Position numbers and translations under genes: made by a program. The notes beneath the pieces are model-generated. The model was not told where the DNA came from and searched no databases. It saw only the letters and a program-made list of their open reading frames with translations. 64,000 nt of DNA from Hyaloscypha bicolor E (Eukaryota; Ascomycota; Leotiomycetes; Helotiales; Hyaloscyphaceae), in NCBI RefSeq assembly GCF_002865645.1, contig NW_020194677.1, positions 124,001 through 188,000 on the forward strand, written 5' to 3'. Positions 48,832 to 61,240 of the stretch are shown one piece after another. How positions within the stretch are numbered: the stretch's first letter is position 1; each line of letters begins with the position of its first letter.

Positions 48832-51800
48832 ATGGCCCCAGTTAATATCTTAGAGGACCCTCCTATAAACTTACCTATTATATGGCCTCCTGGCTTCCTC
48901 TTATACTTCCGGCCAGCTCCTATATATATAACTGGTCTGCTTACGGGTTACTATATAGCTTGCGGAGCCCTCTATTTTAGTTATATAAATAATTGCTTTA
49001 AGGCCTATTATAAGAAGGGTAATATAATACTTCCTTTAATCCGCAAGCCTTCTCTATATCTCTCTTACCTCTTTATAAGTAATAATCTACTTTACCGGGC
49101 CTTTCGGGTAAATATCCGGGTATATAATTATACTTTTGCCTTTATATTAGTTAAGTATAAAAAGGATATATAAATCAACTTCTCCTATAGGATCTAGTAC
49201 TTTTAGATTCATAGCAAGCTCTTTTATTTCCAAGGCCTACTATAGCCCGCTTTATATACTAAATCCTCCTTTATATAATTCTTCTTTTATAATCCGCTCT
49301 TTATAACTAATATACAGGCTACTAACTTCTCTTACTTAGATTATATAGTTCTTTTATAGCTTATAAATATACTTACGGATTATAATCCGTTTATTATAGT
49401 TTATAAGATAGCCTATAAGTATTTTATAAGCTAGTAAACCAATTTCTGGATTTTACTTAATCTATAAATATACTTAATTCTCAAGTCAGATACTAATTAT
49501 TATTATAAGAACCTCCTAATAAGTAATAAGGTTATAGCCCTTATTCCGGACAAGTATATAAATGCAAGCTGCCATAATCTAGTACTTATAATCCGTAAGG
49601 CAGGCTACGAGTATCCGCAAATATATATAGTTAATATTATATATATAATATATATACTACTTTACTATATCTTACTTTTCCCATATAGTAACCCGGGCTA
49701 GTACTACGGTTTATAGTTATAAGACTATAATAGAACTTATTAGCAGATATGGCTTAAGTAATAGATCTTTTACTAGTACTATCTCTATATTTATCTAGCC
49801 TTTTCCCTATTCTTTTATACTAGCCGCCTCTTTTAGTAATATATTATTAATATATATATTACCTATAAGGCTATCTCACTTAACTAGCTCTACTTATATT
49901 AATAGAATATTCGTATAAATATTTATATAGGACTTGCGGATATTCTAATTCGTAAAAATATCTATATAAATAATATTAGCTATTACTTTATTCTTCTATT
50001 AAGCTTTATAAGTAGTAATTACTTTATATAATAGCTCTTTTAAGACTTAATAGCTATTATATAGTACTTTAGTAAGCCAAGCTTCTTTATTACCTTTATA
50101 GCTAACCTATACTAGCCTAAGATTATAAATTACCTCTTAAATAGGTAATAAGTAATTAATTATCCGGATCTTCTCTACCGGATCTTTATCCTAAAAATAA
50201 GAGAACTTCTTATAAACCTCAAGAACTACTTTTTTAAATAGTATACGGGCTATATCTATATAATTAAGTACTAGAAATATAGCCTTTTATATATATATCT
50301 ACTCTTATTTCTTAAGAGAAATACTTTTTTCTTAACTCCTAATTTATTTAATAAGATTATTTATATTAAGCTCCTAGACCTATTATAAGATTCTATAGGC
50401 AAACTTATAGCTATAATTACTAGCCAGATATCTTATAGGCCATATAGCCTTAATAATAATCCAAAAGCCCTATATATAGTTTATAAAATACCTATAGCCC
50501 CGCTTATATATTAGAAAAAGTTCCCTAAAGCATTTGCAGCTATAATAATTATTTATAAGAATAAGTATCCCGAGTACTAGTACCGGGATAATAGCCATAT
50601 ATTTATAGTCTATAAACCAGGCTTTCTAGACCAGGAAATCGTCCGTAATAACTACTAGGTTATTTCATATAACCCGTATCTCCTCTAGAAGTTCCGCTTA
50701 TATATTAATATTAAGATTTATATATCTATATAAGTAATTAAGTATATCTATAAGTATATTTATAAGAGAATAGATTATATAACTATTACTATCTTGGGAA
50801 TAGATAATAAGATTATCTAGTATCTCTAGGCTTAGTATATAGGCCCTATAGAGGCTTTCTAGTATCTATTTAAGTACTTAATATACCAGGAGTTTCTCCC
50901 GGTTTAATATCTTATAATCTATCTTTCTAGATAATATATAATCTATTTTATAGCTAATCTCTTATCTAAATAAATTATGAACCGGGCTATAAATACCTGC
51001 TTAATCTTAATAGCCTTTTTTAAGTATAATATAATATATGAGGACAGATACTAGTACTTATATTACGAGTTCCTATAGTACTTTATATAGGTTATTAAGA
51101 CCCGGATATAGAAGTACTATAAGCAAGAGTATAGTATTAGTTATATTTACTACTATAGCCTAGTTTCGGGCAAGCGGTTCTACTTATAGCTCTTACTAAT
51201 AGTTATATATAGTCTATAGTTCTTTAATAAGCTCTACTTAGTTAAGGGTATCCGTTATCCTATATACTATACTACCTATATTACCTGTAGCTTAATAGAA
51301 AATAATTAGAAATAGTTCTAGTACTTTAATAAGGCTATTTTATTAATAACCGGCTATAGTTTACAGATACTCTTTCTTATAGGTATCCGCTAGTAGCTAA
51401 TTACAGATATATAAGTAATCTGGGACCGGTATAAGAAATATTTCTATAATAACTTAGTCTATAAGCTTGCCTATAACCCGTTAATTAACTTCCTATTACC
51501 CTTAGTTAATTCTTACTATAATTATAGCCTTTTCTTACTTAGTCTTGGCCTTATAAATCTCTAGTAAATACTTATAAATATTACCTTGCCTGAGAATACC
51601 TTTAACTAGACTATAAGCTATTATATAGCTAATTTATAAGTTAATTATACTCGTAAGATATTACTAGTAACCATAATATAAGCCTAGCTAAATATAGACT
51701 AGTACTCTTGCTTCTAGATAATTATAATAATAATTATAGATAATTTATAAATGATTTACTTTTATTTATAGGGCCCGGGTAAAACTAGTAAGATATTTCT

Positions 51801-53160
51801 TTATAAGACCCTCTATTACTATTATTATAGCCAAGATAAGATAGTCCTATATATAATATTAATAAGTATTATAGCTCTTTTTTTCCCGGATAGATATATG
51901 TCTTACTTTTAGTTCCGGATCCCGCTCGAGCTTAATAAATTATCTATAAGTATAATTATTAAGACAAACTAGCTCGGAGTACTCTTATAATCTATAGACC
52001 TAATTATCTGGGACGAGGTATTTATATAATATAAGTATTACTTTAAGGTAATATACCGGCTAATAATTAATTTATAATTAGTTATAAATAATATTCTCTT
52101 TAGAAAAGTACTTATAATTCTCGGGGGAAACTTTACCCAGATCTTACTAGTAGTCCTATATAATTCGCAGGCTAATATAATACGGGCCTACTTATAGTAG
52201 ATATAAATGTGGCTATGGCTCTATTAGTTATTATTACGGATTAATATATAGGTCCGTAATAACTTGTCTAAGCAGGATTTTATAAACTAGATTAGTTATC
52301 TATTATATAACTTATTCTTAAATAAGTAAATTATACTCTCGCCTTTTATTTCATATACCTAGTTAGTTACAGACCTAATTAATTATATTTACCTGTAAGA
52401 ATAACTCTTATAGGCCCTATATAATTACCGAGTCTTTAGTAAATAAGTAATCCTATTAATCCTAAATAATACAGTCCGTAAACTTAATTAAATAATCCTA
52501 GATATATTTCTTAGCCAGAAATAGATATATTTTATAGTAAATTTGGCTAATATAAATAAGGCAGATCCTGAAATTATAGAATTATCTCTAGAGATCTTAT
52601 AAAACATCTATTTACTAGATCTACCTCTTTCTAAGCTATAACTTAAGATTAGTATATCCGTAATATTCTTATAGAATCTCTATTTATAGAAAGGGCTTTA
52701 TAACGAATTATAAATATTAATTTATAGCTTTGGGAAATTCTCGATTTATATATAATTACTAGGTAGCAACTTTAATAACTAATTATAGACAATTCTATGG
52801 ATTAAGCTCTAATTAATAAATTAGTAATTATCTTTTATACTTTCTTATAAGTAGTTTTTATTTACTTTATTTTTTATAATAATTATTAATAAGTTATAGG
52901 GCTAGTTATTTAAGGTAATAGGAGTGGATTTATAATTACTAGTCTTTTCTTATAGCTAGTTCTATATAGTAGTCTTATAAATAACCTTATAAATAAGGCT
53001 TTATATTCTTTTATTTCCTAATATAAATTATATAAGTAATATAGTATACCCAGAAATATTATAAGGTCTTATTTAGCTTTTAATTTACTTATAGGCTATT
53101 CTCCTTTTTATATTATTTATAAAGGCCTTTACTAAGTTATATACTTCCTTTAATTCTAAT
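48832..53160 (+). pseudogene. Helitron Rep/helicase relic, copy 1
   Basis: One frame from ATG 48832 without any frameshift, broken only by stops. It encodes the rolling-circle initiator plus PIF1-like helicase. The first ~113 codons are still open. A Helitron-like N domain follows: SRLFQQYIINIYIT near 49828, KPSFFITFIANLYQP near 50083, then YPDLLYRIFILKIREL. The HUH nuclease motif, His-x-His in the family, reads Tyr-Ile-Tyr at 50290-50298. The tyrosine motif KYIYKYIYK near 50740-50766 survives. The helicase has QLNIDQYSCF near 51692, a Walker A now GPGKTSKI (51772-51795; family GPGGTGKT), and Walker B IIWDEV near 52006, intact. It ends near the PEIL motif (about 53050); the true stop is unclear, because the frame stays in phase to the end of the element. 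Confidence 0.88.
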
Positions 53161-53213
53161 CCTATTTAAAATATATTTAGGGCAAAATTATTAATTAGCC
53201 CCGGAGCTTATAT

Positions 53214-53249
53214 AGGGCTACTAATTAATAATTTTAGTAAAGTAGTCCT
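53214..53249. terminator. 3' terminal hairpin of Helitron copy 1
   Basis: The arms AGGGCTACT and AGTAGTCCT differ from perfect complementarity by one C/T change. In Helitrons this hairpin near the 3' end acts as the rolling-circle replication terminator. It aligns at exactly +5143 with the perfect hairpin of copy 2. Failure to stop here is one known way to make tandem copies. Confidence 0.75.
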
Positions 53250-53974
53250 AAACTCATTCTCTTTTATATTATCCTATATTTAAACTACCCTAAATAATTA
53301 GCTCCTAGTATTTCCTAGAAAAAGCAAATTATATAAGAAATACTAGAATCTCTTTTTTCTAGGAAATTATATATTAGAATATAATTATATCCAAATTCTT
53401 AGAACTTAGCTTAGGATAAAAAAGAAAAAGCTCAAGTATCTTTCTTTATATTTTAGTAGTTCTAGAATATAAGAGACTTTTATTATAATTTTTTAAAGTT
53501 CGGGAAGAAATAAGGGAAATTCTTAAAATACTAGCTAGTTCTCGGGGCTTCCTAAAAAATATAGATTATATAAGAAATACTAAAAAAAAAAAAGCTAGCC
53601 TTATATTACTTTTCTCTTCTTTTTTTCTTTATTATTTTTATATTTACTACTTTTCCTTTTACTTATATTATAGATTCTTCTTACTTTTATACTATTTATA
53701 AGTAAAACCGGCCTGCTTCTAACTTTATTATAGAATAAGACAAGTAATATAAGACCTATAATTACTATTAAGTTTATATTTTCTTTCTTTTCTGACTTAA
53801 CTAACCTATTAATAGGCCTAGAATATTACTAATTATATCTAGTAATATCCTATTTTATAAGAACTTAATTTAAATACTCTTTTTATTTCTCGGTAATAAT
53901 AATAGTTTATTATAGATATTTCTATAGACAAGCTAGCCCTATAGTACTAGTAACGGATCTATTAATTGTCTATT

Positions 53975-56900
53975 ATAACCCTAGTTAATATCTTAGAGAA
54001 TTCTTCTATAAACCTATCTATTATATAGCCTCCTGGCTTTTTCTTATACTTCTGGCTAGCTCTTATATATATAACTAGTTTACTTATAAATTATTATATA
54101 GCTTGCAGAGCCCTCTATTTTAGTTATATAAATAATTACTTTAAGGCCTATTATAAAAAAAGTAATATAATACTTCCTTTAATTTATAAGCCTCCTCTAT
54201 ATTTCTCTTACTTCTTTATAAGTAATAATCCGCTTTATTAGGCCTTTCAGGCAAATATCCGGATATATAATTATACTTTTACCTTTATATTAGTTAAGTA
54301 TAAGAAAAATATATAAATTAACTTCTCCTATAAAATCTAGTACTTTCAGATTTATAATAAGCTTTTCTATTTCTAAGGCCTATTATAGTCTGCTTTATAT
54401 ACTAAACCCTTCTTTATATAGCTTTTCTTTTATAATCCGCTCTTTATAACTAATATACAGGCTACTAACTTCCTTTACTTAGATTATATAGTTCTTTTAT
54501 AGCTTACAAATATACTTACAAATTATAATCCGTTTATTATAGTCTATAAAATAGCCTGCAAGTATCTTATAAGCTAGTAAACCGATTTCTGAATCTTATT
54601 TAATTTATAAATATATTTAATTCTTAAATCAGATATTAATTATTATTATAAGAACCTTCTAATAAGTAATAAGATTATAGTTCTTATTCCGGACAAGTAT
54701 ACGAATATAAGCCGCTATAATCTAGTACTTATAGTCTATAAAACAGGCTATAAATATCTATAAATATATATAATTAATATTATATATATAATATATATAT
54801 TATTTTATTATATCTTATTCTTTCTATATAATAACCCGGGCTAATACTATAATTTATAGTTATAGGACTATAATAAAACCCGTTAGCAGATATAGCTTAA
54901 GTAGCGAGTCTTTTACTAGTACTATCTCTATATTCGTCTAGCCTTTTTCCTGCTCTTTTATACTAGCTACCTCTTTTAGTAATATATTATTAATATATAT
55001 ATTATTTATAAGATTACCTTATTTAACTAGCTTTACTTATACTAGTAAAATATTTATATAAATATTTATACGAGACTTATAAATATTCTAATTTATAAGA
55101 ATATTTATATAAGTAATATTAGCTATTACTTTATTCTTTTATTAAGCTTTATAGGTAGTAATTACTTTATATAGTAATTCTTTTAAGACTTAATAGCTAT
55201 TATATAATACTTTAGTAAGCCAAGCTTCTTTATTATCTTTATAACTAACCTATACTAGCCTGAGATTATAGATTATCTCTTAAATAGGTAATAAGTAATT
55301 AATTATCTAGATCTTCTCTACTAGATCTTTATTCTAAAGATAAAAGAACTTTTTACAAACTTCAAGAATTACCTTTTCAGATAATATACGGGCTATATTT
55401 ATATAATCAAGTACTAGAAATATAGCCTTTTATATATATATCTACTCTTATTTCTTAAGAGAAATACTATTTTCTTAACTCCTAATTTAGTTAATAAAAT
55501 TATTTATATTAAGCTCCCAGACCTATTATGGGATTCTATAGGTAAACTTATAGCTATAATTACTAGCTAGATATCTTACAGGCCATATAGCCTTAATAAT
55601 AATCCAAAAGCCCTATATATAATCTATAAGATGCCTATAGCCCTACTTATATACTAGAAGAGGTTCCCTAAAGTATTTATAGCTATAATAATTATTTATA
55701 AGAATAAGTATCCCAAATACTAGTACTAGAATAATGGCTATATATTTATAGTCTATAAACTAGGCTTTTTAGACCAGGAAATCATCTGTAATAATTACTA
55801 GGTCATTTTATATAATTCATATCTTCTCTAGAAGTTCTACTTATATATTAATATTAAGGTTTATATATTTATATAAATAATTAAGTATATCTATAAATAT
55901 ATTTATAAGAAAATAAATCATATAACTATTACTATCTCAGGAATAAATAATAAGATTACCTAATATCTCTAGGCTCGGTATATAGGCCCTATAGAGGCTT
56001 TCTAGTACCTGTTCAAATACCTAATATACTAGGAGTTCCTCCCGGTTTAATATCTCATAATTTACTTCCCTAGATAATATATGGTCTGCTTTATAGCCGA
56101 CCTCTTACCTGAGCAGATTATAGACCGGGCTATAAATACCTGCTTAATCTTAATAGCCTTCTTTAAATATAATATAATATATAAAAACGAATACTAGTAC
56201 CTATATTATAAGTTCTTATAGTACTTTATATAGGTTACTAAGACCCGGATATAGAAGTACTATAAGTAAGGATATAGTATTAGTTATATTTACTACTATA
56301 GCCTAGTTTCGGGCAAGCAGTTCTACTTATAGCTTTTACTAATAGTTATATACGGTCTATAGTTCTTTAATAAGCTCTACTTAATTAAGGATATCCGTTA
56401 TCCTATATACTATACTACCTGTATTACTTATAGCTTAGTAGAGAATAATTAGGAATAGTTCTAGTATTTTAATAAGGCTATTTTATTAATAACTAGCTAT
56501 AGTTTACGGATATTCTTTCTTATAAGTATCTACTAGTAACTAATTATAGATATACGAGTAATCTAGGACTAATATAAGAAGTATTTCTATAATAACTTAG
56601 TCTATAAGCTCGCCTATAATCTATTAATTAACTTCCTATTACTCTTAATTAATTCTTATTATAATTATAGCCTTTTCTTACTTAGTTTTAGTCTTACGGA
56701 TCTCTAGTAAATACTTATGAATATTGCCCTGCCTGAGAATACCTTTAACTAGACTATAAGCTATTATATAGCTAATTTATAAGTTAATTATATTTATGAG
56801 ATATTACTAGTAATTATAATATAAGCCTAGCTAAATATAGACTAGTACTCTTACTTCTAGATAATTATAATAGTAATTACAGATAATTTATAAACGGCTT

Positions 56901-58303
56901 ACTTCTACTTATAGGACCCGGGCAGGACTAGTAAGATATTTCTTTATAAGACTCTCTATTACTATTATTATAGCTAAGGTAAGATAGTCCTATATATAAT
57001 ATTAACGAGTATTATGGCTTTCTTTCTCCCGGACAGACATATATCTCACTCCTAGTTCCGGATCCCGCTCGAGCTTAATAAGTTATTTATAAGTATAATT
57101 ACTAAGACAAGCTAGCTCGGGGTATTTTTATAATTTACGGGCCTAATTATCTAGGATAAGGTACTCATATAATACAAGTATTACTTTGAGGTAATATACT
57201 AGCTAATAATTAATTTATAGTCGGTTATAGATAATATTCTCTTTAGAGAAATACCCGTAATTCTCGAGAAAGATTTTACCCAGATCTTACTAGTAATCTT
57301 ATATAATTTGCGGACTAATATAGTATAGGCCTGCCTATAGTAAATATAGATCTGGCTATAGCTCTATTAGTTATTATTACGGATTAATATATAGGTCTAT
57401 AATAATCCGTCCGAGTAGGATTTTATAGACTAGATTAGTTATCTGCTATATAACCCGTCCTTAAATAAGTAAATTATATTCCTATCTTTTATTCTATATA
57501 CCTAGTTAGTTACGGACCTAATTAATTATATTTACCTGCAAGAATAACTCTTACGGGCCCTATATAACTACTAGATCTTTAGTAAACAGGTAATTCTATT
57601 AACCCTAAATAATACGGTCTATAAGCTTAACTAAATAATCCTAGATATATTTCCTGGCCAGAAACAGATATATTTTATAGTAGATTTGGCTAATATAAAT
57701 AAGGCAAATCCTGAAATTACAGAATTACTTCTAGAGATCTTATAAAGTATCTATTTACCGGGTTTACTTCTTTCTAAGCTATAACTTAAGATTAGTATAC
57801 CCGTAATACTCTTATAGAATCTCTATCTATAGAAAAGGCTTTATAACAGGTTACGGATATTAATTTATAGCTTTAGGAAGTTCTTAATTTATATATGGCT
57901 ACTAGGTAGTAACTTTAATAGCTAATTACGGACGATTCTATAGATTAAGCTCTAGTTAATAGATTAGTAACTATCTTTTATATTCTTCTATAAGTAGTTT
58001 CTACTTGCTTTATTCTTTATAATAACTATTAATAAGTTATAGGGCTAGTTATTTAAGGTAATAGGAATAGATTTATAATTACCGGTCTTTTCTTATAACT
58101 AGTTCTATATAGTAGCCTTACGAGTAACCTTATAAGTAGGGCTTTATATTCTTTTACTCTCTAATATAAACCATATAAGTAATATAATATACCCAGAAAT
58201 ATTACAGGGTCTTACTTAGCTTTTGACTTATTTATAGGCTATTCTTCTTCTTATACTATTTATAAAGGCCTTTACTAAGTTATATATCTCCTTTAATTCT
58301 AAC
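53975..58303 (+). pseudogene. Helitron Rep/helicase relic, copy 2
   Basis: Same gene as in copy 1. The initiator ATG is now ATA at 53975 (G to A). The HUH motif also reads Tyr-Ile-Tyr (55433-55441). Walker A reads D-P-G-R-T-S-K-I from 56915; together with copy 1 this points to a GPGGTGKT ancestor. Walker B has lost its Trp (TAG) and its Glu (Lys). Some codons are better kept here than in copy 1 (for example in the helicase C-terminal part), so the two copies mutated independently. No frameshift was seen. Confidence 0.85.
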
Positions 58304-58356
58304 CCTACTCGGGACAAGTTTAGGGCAAAATTATTAATTAGCCCCGGAGCTTATAT

Positions 58357-58392
58357 AGGGCCGCTAATTAATAATTTTAGTAAAGCGGCCCT
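58357..58392. terminator. 3' terminal hairpin of Helitron copy 2
   Basis: A perfect 9-bp stem, AGGGCCGCT (58357-58365) and AGCGGCCCT (58384-58392), with an 18-nt AT-rich loop, 7 nt before the element end. This is the standard position of a Helitron terminator hairpin. Confidence 0.85.
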
Positions 58393-58399
58393 AAACTCG

Positions 58400-59470
58400 T
58401 ATTAATTAATAGCTTTTAATAATATATAAAATAGTTTAAACCTGAGTTTTATATTAATTTAAAATTAAAAAAGGAAAAATTAAGATATATTTTTAAAACT
58501 CTAAGACTAAGATCTATTTATCTTTTAATATTTGGACTTTGCCTAGTAATAAGCTAATCTTTAGTATTATTACTTATTATATATCTAATATCGGGATATT
58601 AAAACGGGTTATACTTACTATAAAAGAAATAGAAAGTAATTATAGTAGATTAAATCTTATACCGGTTCTTCTAGATATAATTAGGAACTAGGGAATTATA
58701 TTAAAGCTAGAATATATTATAATAGATAATATAAGTAATAATAATATAATAATACTAGTATTTTTAACTAGTAAATATTTTATATAATAATTTTGCAAGT
58801 CTTAGCTAATTTAAATAAAATTACTTTATAAGTATAATATAATTTATAATTCTATTATTTATAGAATTTAATATTAAAGCTATATAATTAATCTATTTAT
58901 TAACTCCTTTATTTATATTACGGATAAGAAGAATCTAATAGAGGAAAAAGAGCCTGGAAAGCTTAAATAAACTCTTAAGAAGATTAATTAATAGAGGAAG
59001 TTTAAACTAATTAGTAAACTATATAATATTATTATTAATATTTAAAGTAATATCTAAAAAATACAAGAGTTTTTAATATTAAATAAATAAAATTACCCGA
59101 TATAAGATAATAAAATATAGTGGAATTCTATAGTATATATAATTAAAAAGGCTATTAAACTATATATTAAATACTATTAATTAGATAAAGTTAGAAAAAA
59201 CAAGCTTTTAGAAAAAGATTAGACTATTTTATATAATATTTATAAGCTCCTAAATTAACTTATCTAAACTATACTTATACTAGAATCTTTTATATCTATA
59301 CTAGATAATATTTTACCTATAATAGACTTTATTCTTAAGCTTTTTAAATAAGGTAAGGCTTAATATAAAAAGAATAAGTATAATAGCAGAATTAATATAA
59401 TAGTTAAAGATTTAAAGTTTAAAAAATCTCATATATTAGAAAATACTAAGCTATAAAATAAAATAGGAAG
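58400..59470 (+). pseudogene. hAT transposase relic, main part (after the Helitrons)
   Basis: It continues the frame broken at 48113. SKTKIYLSFNIWTLPSNKL (58500-58556) matches the hAT IHLSFDLWTSPN block. Then come TIKEIESNYSRLNLIPVLLD (family LREIEGSHSGENLAxVL) and LEYIIIDNISNNN (family GYFVLDNAxNND). SYIINLFINSFIY follows (family GHIINLxVxAFL), then LISKLYNIIINI (family GKLHNIVxxI), YPIQDNKIQQNSI (family PxxDNxTRWNS) and LDNILPIIDFILK. It ends at about 59470 (KIGRMP then stop). The hAT C-terminal dimerisation domain is absent, and gypsy gag sequence in the opposite strand starts here, so the 3' end was removed by that insertion. Confidence 0.82.
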
Positions 59471-59479
59471 AATGCCTTA

Positions 59480-60660
59480 ACCTTTAGTATTATTTCATCT
59501 AAGTAATTCTGGCTTAGCTTCGTTTTATATCTGTTTTTAATATCCTGTCCTTAATAGATTATACTCTTATACTAGCTATTATATTACTCCTTCCCTAAAG
59601 AGAAGTCTAAATACCCTTATTTAGGGAATTATTTAGCTATAGTATAGAAAAGAAAAAAGAGGAAATAATAGCTATTAACTCTATTTTATCTAATCTCTAT
59701 AGCTTACTTATAATTAAAGTATAGTCTTGACTTTACTAGAATAACCTAGTTCCTAGTATATTCTGGCTAGTTCTTAGTATTTATTACTTGTATTATACTT
59801 ATACCTATATTAATAATATAGTCTAGAAGTATTATATAGGCCATAGCTAATATTAGGACTATTATTATCGGGCAGTCTTTGAATAGGGGTAGTAAATTAA
59901 ATCTATCCATTAATATAGGCTTTAATATAGTAGCTTGCTTGCCTTTCTTCTTAATTAGGATAGTAGTATTTGGCTTAATTATACTATTTTTGAGCTATTT
60001 AATTAATTTCTGGGCCTTCTCGAGCTTAATATATATATTATCAAGTTATTTCTCTATAATAGAGACTTATATATTAAGGGCAGCCACTTGAGCTATTTTA
60101 TTATTAAATTCCTGGGCCTTAAGCTATATGATTTTGGTTTTATAAGAGCTTCTAAAGAGTTTTCTGACTTCTTAAATAGTATTATCTACTAATTCATTAA
60201 TATCTATAGGGTATTACTTCTTTAATTCGGCCTTTAGGATTATTTACTAGCTCTTGGTTTCAGACTAGTACTTTATATAATAACTATTACTTGGTATTAT
60301 ATGTTTTCTAGTTATAATAGGTATCTTAATACTAGTTTGGCTACTTTTATTATAGTTAGAGTCTCCTTTATTACTAGAAGTCTTTCCGTTCTTAGTCTTT
60401 TTATTATTAGAATCCTTACTATTATCCGATGTCTTATATTTCTTAGATAAGCTAGCCTTACTCTTTTTTGCCTTCTTAGTATTTGGCTTTATAAGGTTAA
60501 TTAGGTAGCTTTTATTAGTACTATTTATTTCGCCTATTTAACTATTAGACTTATTATTACTAGTAACTAAAACCTCTATTTTATTATTATTAGAATATTT
60601 TACTAAGATATTCTCTATAGTAATTTCAGGTATATTTTCAAGAATAGTACGAGCCATATT
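59480..60660 (-). pseudogene. Gypsy gag relic (minus)
   Basis: Read from 60657 downward: MARTILENIPEITIENIL, a long Lys/Ser/Asn-rich segment (KKAKKSKASLSKK, NNKKTKNGKTSS), and then a heptad-like stretch (VRKLFRSSYKTKIIQLKAQE, KQLDNIYIKLEKAQKLIKQL) predicted to be a coiled coil. A hydrophobic stretch around 59870 may begin the capsid domain. No zinc knuckle was found before the frame is lost near 59480. The order fits the start of a gypsy gag. No pol follows on this side: the element is truncated against the hAT relic. The plus ORF at 59879-60091 is its shadow. Confidence 0.5.
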
Positions 60661-61240
60661 TTATATATTAACCTGTTCTTAGATAAGAGAATTGCCATTT
60701 TCGTCTATAAAGGTAGTTTGGCCAATAATTATATTAATAATAATAGTAGCTACTAAACTTGAGATACTATTACTACTACTTAAGTTATTTAGGATCTAGT
60801 AAGTAATCTTACTTAGTCCGGCTACTAATAATATATTACCGGAATTTCTTATCTATTTCGCCTTTATTAATAGTTCTATTAAGGTAATAATAGTAATATA
60901 AATAATTAAGGTTATAAAGGTTAAAGTAGTTAGGAAGATTTCTTTTAATTTTTAATAATATTTTAAACTAATATAGGCAAGTATTTACTTTTAGCTTAGC
61001 TTTAAAAAAAAAAAATTTATAATTTGCCTAAATAGCAAAATATAGCCTAGTATAGTAAAAGAAGGTATTTTACCCAGATTTCTAGAAAAGAGAATAGATA
61101 CTAATATAGTAGAATAAAGGAAATATACTAGGGTTTAGATAAAACCCGGGAAATATCTAGGTTTTTCTTTTTTTTCTCTGGTTATAAAGGCCTTATTATT
61201 AAGGTTTATTATTATCTAGATAGTTTTTATTAAACTTGTT
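60661..61240. other. Region between two gypsy relics, probable LTR/leader
   Basis: It lies between the chromodomain end of chromovirus 3 (61250) and the gag start (60657), both minus strand, so an LTR (3' for one element, 5' for the other) is expected. It contains a poly-A run at 61007-61016 and a CCCGGG site near 61147. No TG...CA bounds or primer-binding site could be fixed. Confidence 0.4.

Larger units (their letters stand above)
48114..53256 (+). mobile_element. Helitron copy 1 (complete, 5143 bp)
   Basis: Rolling-circle transposon. The 5' end is TCCTCTTCTATATTATCC after A48113. Close to the 3' end lies a hairpin (AGGGCTACT at 53214, AGTAGTCCT at 53241), then 7 nt to the end, with T following. 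Insertion between A and T without target duplication is the Helitron hallmark. The terminal four bases (CTCA here, CTCG in copy 2) are not the usual CTRR, although CTAA lies just upstream. The 5' leader (48114-48831) has a poly-A run near 48438-48450 and CT-rich tracts. This copy is clearly less mutated than copy 2. Copy 2 abuts it directly, head to tail. Confidence 0.88.
53257..58399 (+). mobile_element. Helitron copy 2 (complete, 5143 bp)
   Basis: Directly joined to copy 1 with the same boundaries: TTCTCTT at the 5' end and CTAAACTCG at the 3' end, then T58400. Every landmark checked (5' end, HUH codons, Walker A, hairpin, 3' end) sits at exactly +5143 from copy 1, so there are no net indels; the differences seen are C/T or G/A transitions. 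This copy is more AT-rich over most of its length and has lost the start codon. Confidence 0.88.

Noticed and set aside
59879..60091. Plus-strand 70-codon hydrophobic ORF
   Set aside because: Shadow of the coiled-coil segment of the minus-strand gag relic.
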